34,503 nucleotides of DNA, taken from Saprospirales bacterium. GTDB taxonomy: Bacteria; Bacteroidota; Bacteroidia; Chitinophagales; Saprospiraceae. The position numbers were made by a program, and so were the translations under genes. The notes beneath the pieces were generated by a model that ran no database searches, was not told the DNA's origin, and saw only the letters and a list, made by a program, of their open reading frames with translations. This document shows positions 33,687-34,503 of this stretch, one piece after another. The DNA lies in contig REEI01000082.1 in NCBI GenBank assembly GCA_007695145.1, positions 1 through 34,503 on the forward strand. Reading direction: 5' to 3'. Position 1 is the stretch's first letter. Each line of letters opens with the position of its first letter.

Positions 33687-34466
33687 TTGTGCTTACATTG
33701 TGACAGACTTCTCACGGCTTTGAATAGAAAATCCCTGATTCTTTCTGCAGTCATCATTCTCACCTTTTTACTTGCCTTTTATGGCAATAGAATCATTTCT
33801 CCCATTTTAGACCTTTCATTCTCTACCCTCGAACTTCGGATTGCTTACTTCTATTCGTGGTGGTTGATACCAACTGCTGCAGTTACAGGACTACTGTTTG
33901 GATTTAGAGGATTTTTTGAGCATTTTGGGTTGAGTAAAGGCTTTGTGAAAGGATTTCTCTTCTCAATTATTGCGGTTTCACCTATGCTAATAAGTTCCGC
34001 CGCCATTGGGAACATAAGTGAGGATATCAACTTGATTGACATTTTGCACAAAAGCCTGATTGCAGGCTTTATGGAGGAATATTTATTTAGGGGTTTTTTA
34101 TTTGGCCTGCTCTTCTTAAAGTTGAGGTGGGGTTTTATCCCGGCTGCACTAATGGGCGCTGTTATCTTTGGGCTGGGCCACCTTTATCAGGGGAGTTGCT
34201 TCTGGGAAACTACGGGAGTTTTCCTTGTCACCGCTATGGGAGCAGTTTGGTTTGCCTGGCTTTATATCGAATGGAACAACAACCTATGGGTTCCCATTTT
34301 TCTTCACGTCCTAATGAATCTCTCCTGGGCTCTTTTCTCAGTCAGCAGTACAGCATTGGGAGGTTGGCATGAAAACATTTTCAGGATAATAACTATAGCA
34401 CTTACCGTTATTGTCACTATACATTACAGTAAAAAAGAGGGCTTTAACCCAACTTGGCCAATATAA
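33687..34466 (+). CDS. CPBP family intramembrane metalloprotease
   Basis: The 259-residue protein has about seven to eight membrane helices and the CPBP/Rce1 motifs. These are EEYLFRG with Glu130, Glu131 and Arg135, His165 in FGLGHLYQG, and HVLMN with His207 and Asn211. CPBP proteases cleave prenylated or peptide substrates in the membrane, and some relatives act in bacteriocin processing or immunity. No ATG lies near the N-terminus. TTG at 33687 or TTG at 33720 are the available starts, and the second fits the first helix better (LNRKSLILSAVIILTFLLA). It follows the M23 gene by 114 bases. The substrate is unknown. Confidence 0.85.
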   Translation: MCLHCDRLLTALNRKSLILSAVIILTFLLAFYGNRIISPILDLSFSTLELRIAYFYSWWLIPTAAVTGLLFGFRGFFEHFGLSKGFVKGFLFSIIAVSPMLISSAAIGNISEDINLIDILHKSLIAGFMEEYLFRGFLFGLLFLKLRWGFIPAALMGAVIFGLGHLYQGSCFWETTGVFLVTAMGAVWFAWLYIEWNNNLWVPIFLHVLMNLSWALFSVSSTALGGWHENIFRIITIALTVIVTIHYSKKEGFNPTWPI

Positions 34467-34503
34467 TCAAAAGTGGTACTGATAATCAATGGGTTAATTT
34501 TTT

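Overview
This 34.5 kb chromosomal window almost certainly comes from a member of the Bacteroidota, probably a marine or salt-adapted relative of the Cytophagales/Saprospirales. Four things point there. LpxC is fused to FabZ. Promoters repeatedly carry the Bacteroidota -7 box TAnnTTTG and Shine-Dalgarno sequences are scarce. A six-gene Na+-translocating NADH:quinone reductase operon is present. The protein set is typical (DUF3667, YtxJ, an NlpE-like lipoprotein, a CPBP protease). I see no prophage, CRISPR array, intact insertion sequence or rRNA. The species cannot be named from the sequence alone.

Layout. 1-868: gene-poor DNA with a diverged 34-bp direct repeat. 869-2434: a SAM methyltransferase convergent with a PhaB-type acetoacetyl-CoA reductase. 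2784-5335: an LpxH-like metallophosphoesterase homologue that has lost nearly every metal ligand, then the site-2 protease RseP. 5458-5658: tandem tRNA-Leu genes (CAA, CAG). 5738-9736: sulfotransferase, DUF3667 membrane protein, a ruvX-def operon on the minus strand, and an NlpE-like lipoprotein. 9833-11255: a minus-strand two-gene unit of an unrecognised protein and a DnaQ-like exonuclease homologue with a broken active site. 11346-15314: the lipid A block lpxD, lpxC-fabZ, lpxA and an ABC ATPase, the last three overlapping or nearly so. 15278-17689: MerR regulator, NRDE/TANGO2-like protein and a flavoprotein coupled to it.

17690-20636: two long gene-poor gaps around a secreted beta-barrel protein, a third tRNA-Leu (GAG) with its own promoter and terminator, and an orphan SUKH-type immunity-like gene. 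20927-22802: YtxJ and an aldehyde dehydrogenase of the muconic-semialdehyde type, convergent. 22832-29280: the nqrABCDEF operon (minus strand), with a recognisable promoter and a strong terminator. 29673-34466: alaS diverging from an M23 peptidase and a CPBP-family intramembrane protease.

Functional themes are envelope biogenesis (lipid A synthesis, RseP, M23 peptidase, outer-membrane barrel, lipoprotein), sodium-based respiration (Nqr) and translation housekeeping (Def, AlaS, three tRNA-Leu). The most unusual observations are two independent, intact reading frames that keep an enzyme fold but lack the catalytic residues (LpxH-like at 2784-3623, DnaQ-like at 9833-10414). Next come an NqrA with an added N-terminal signal peptide and membrane anchor, and a possible small RNA near 19486-19641. 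I did not find a clear multi-gene novel system; the pseudo-exonuclease with its unrecognised partner is the closest candidate.
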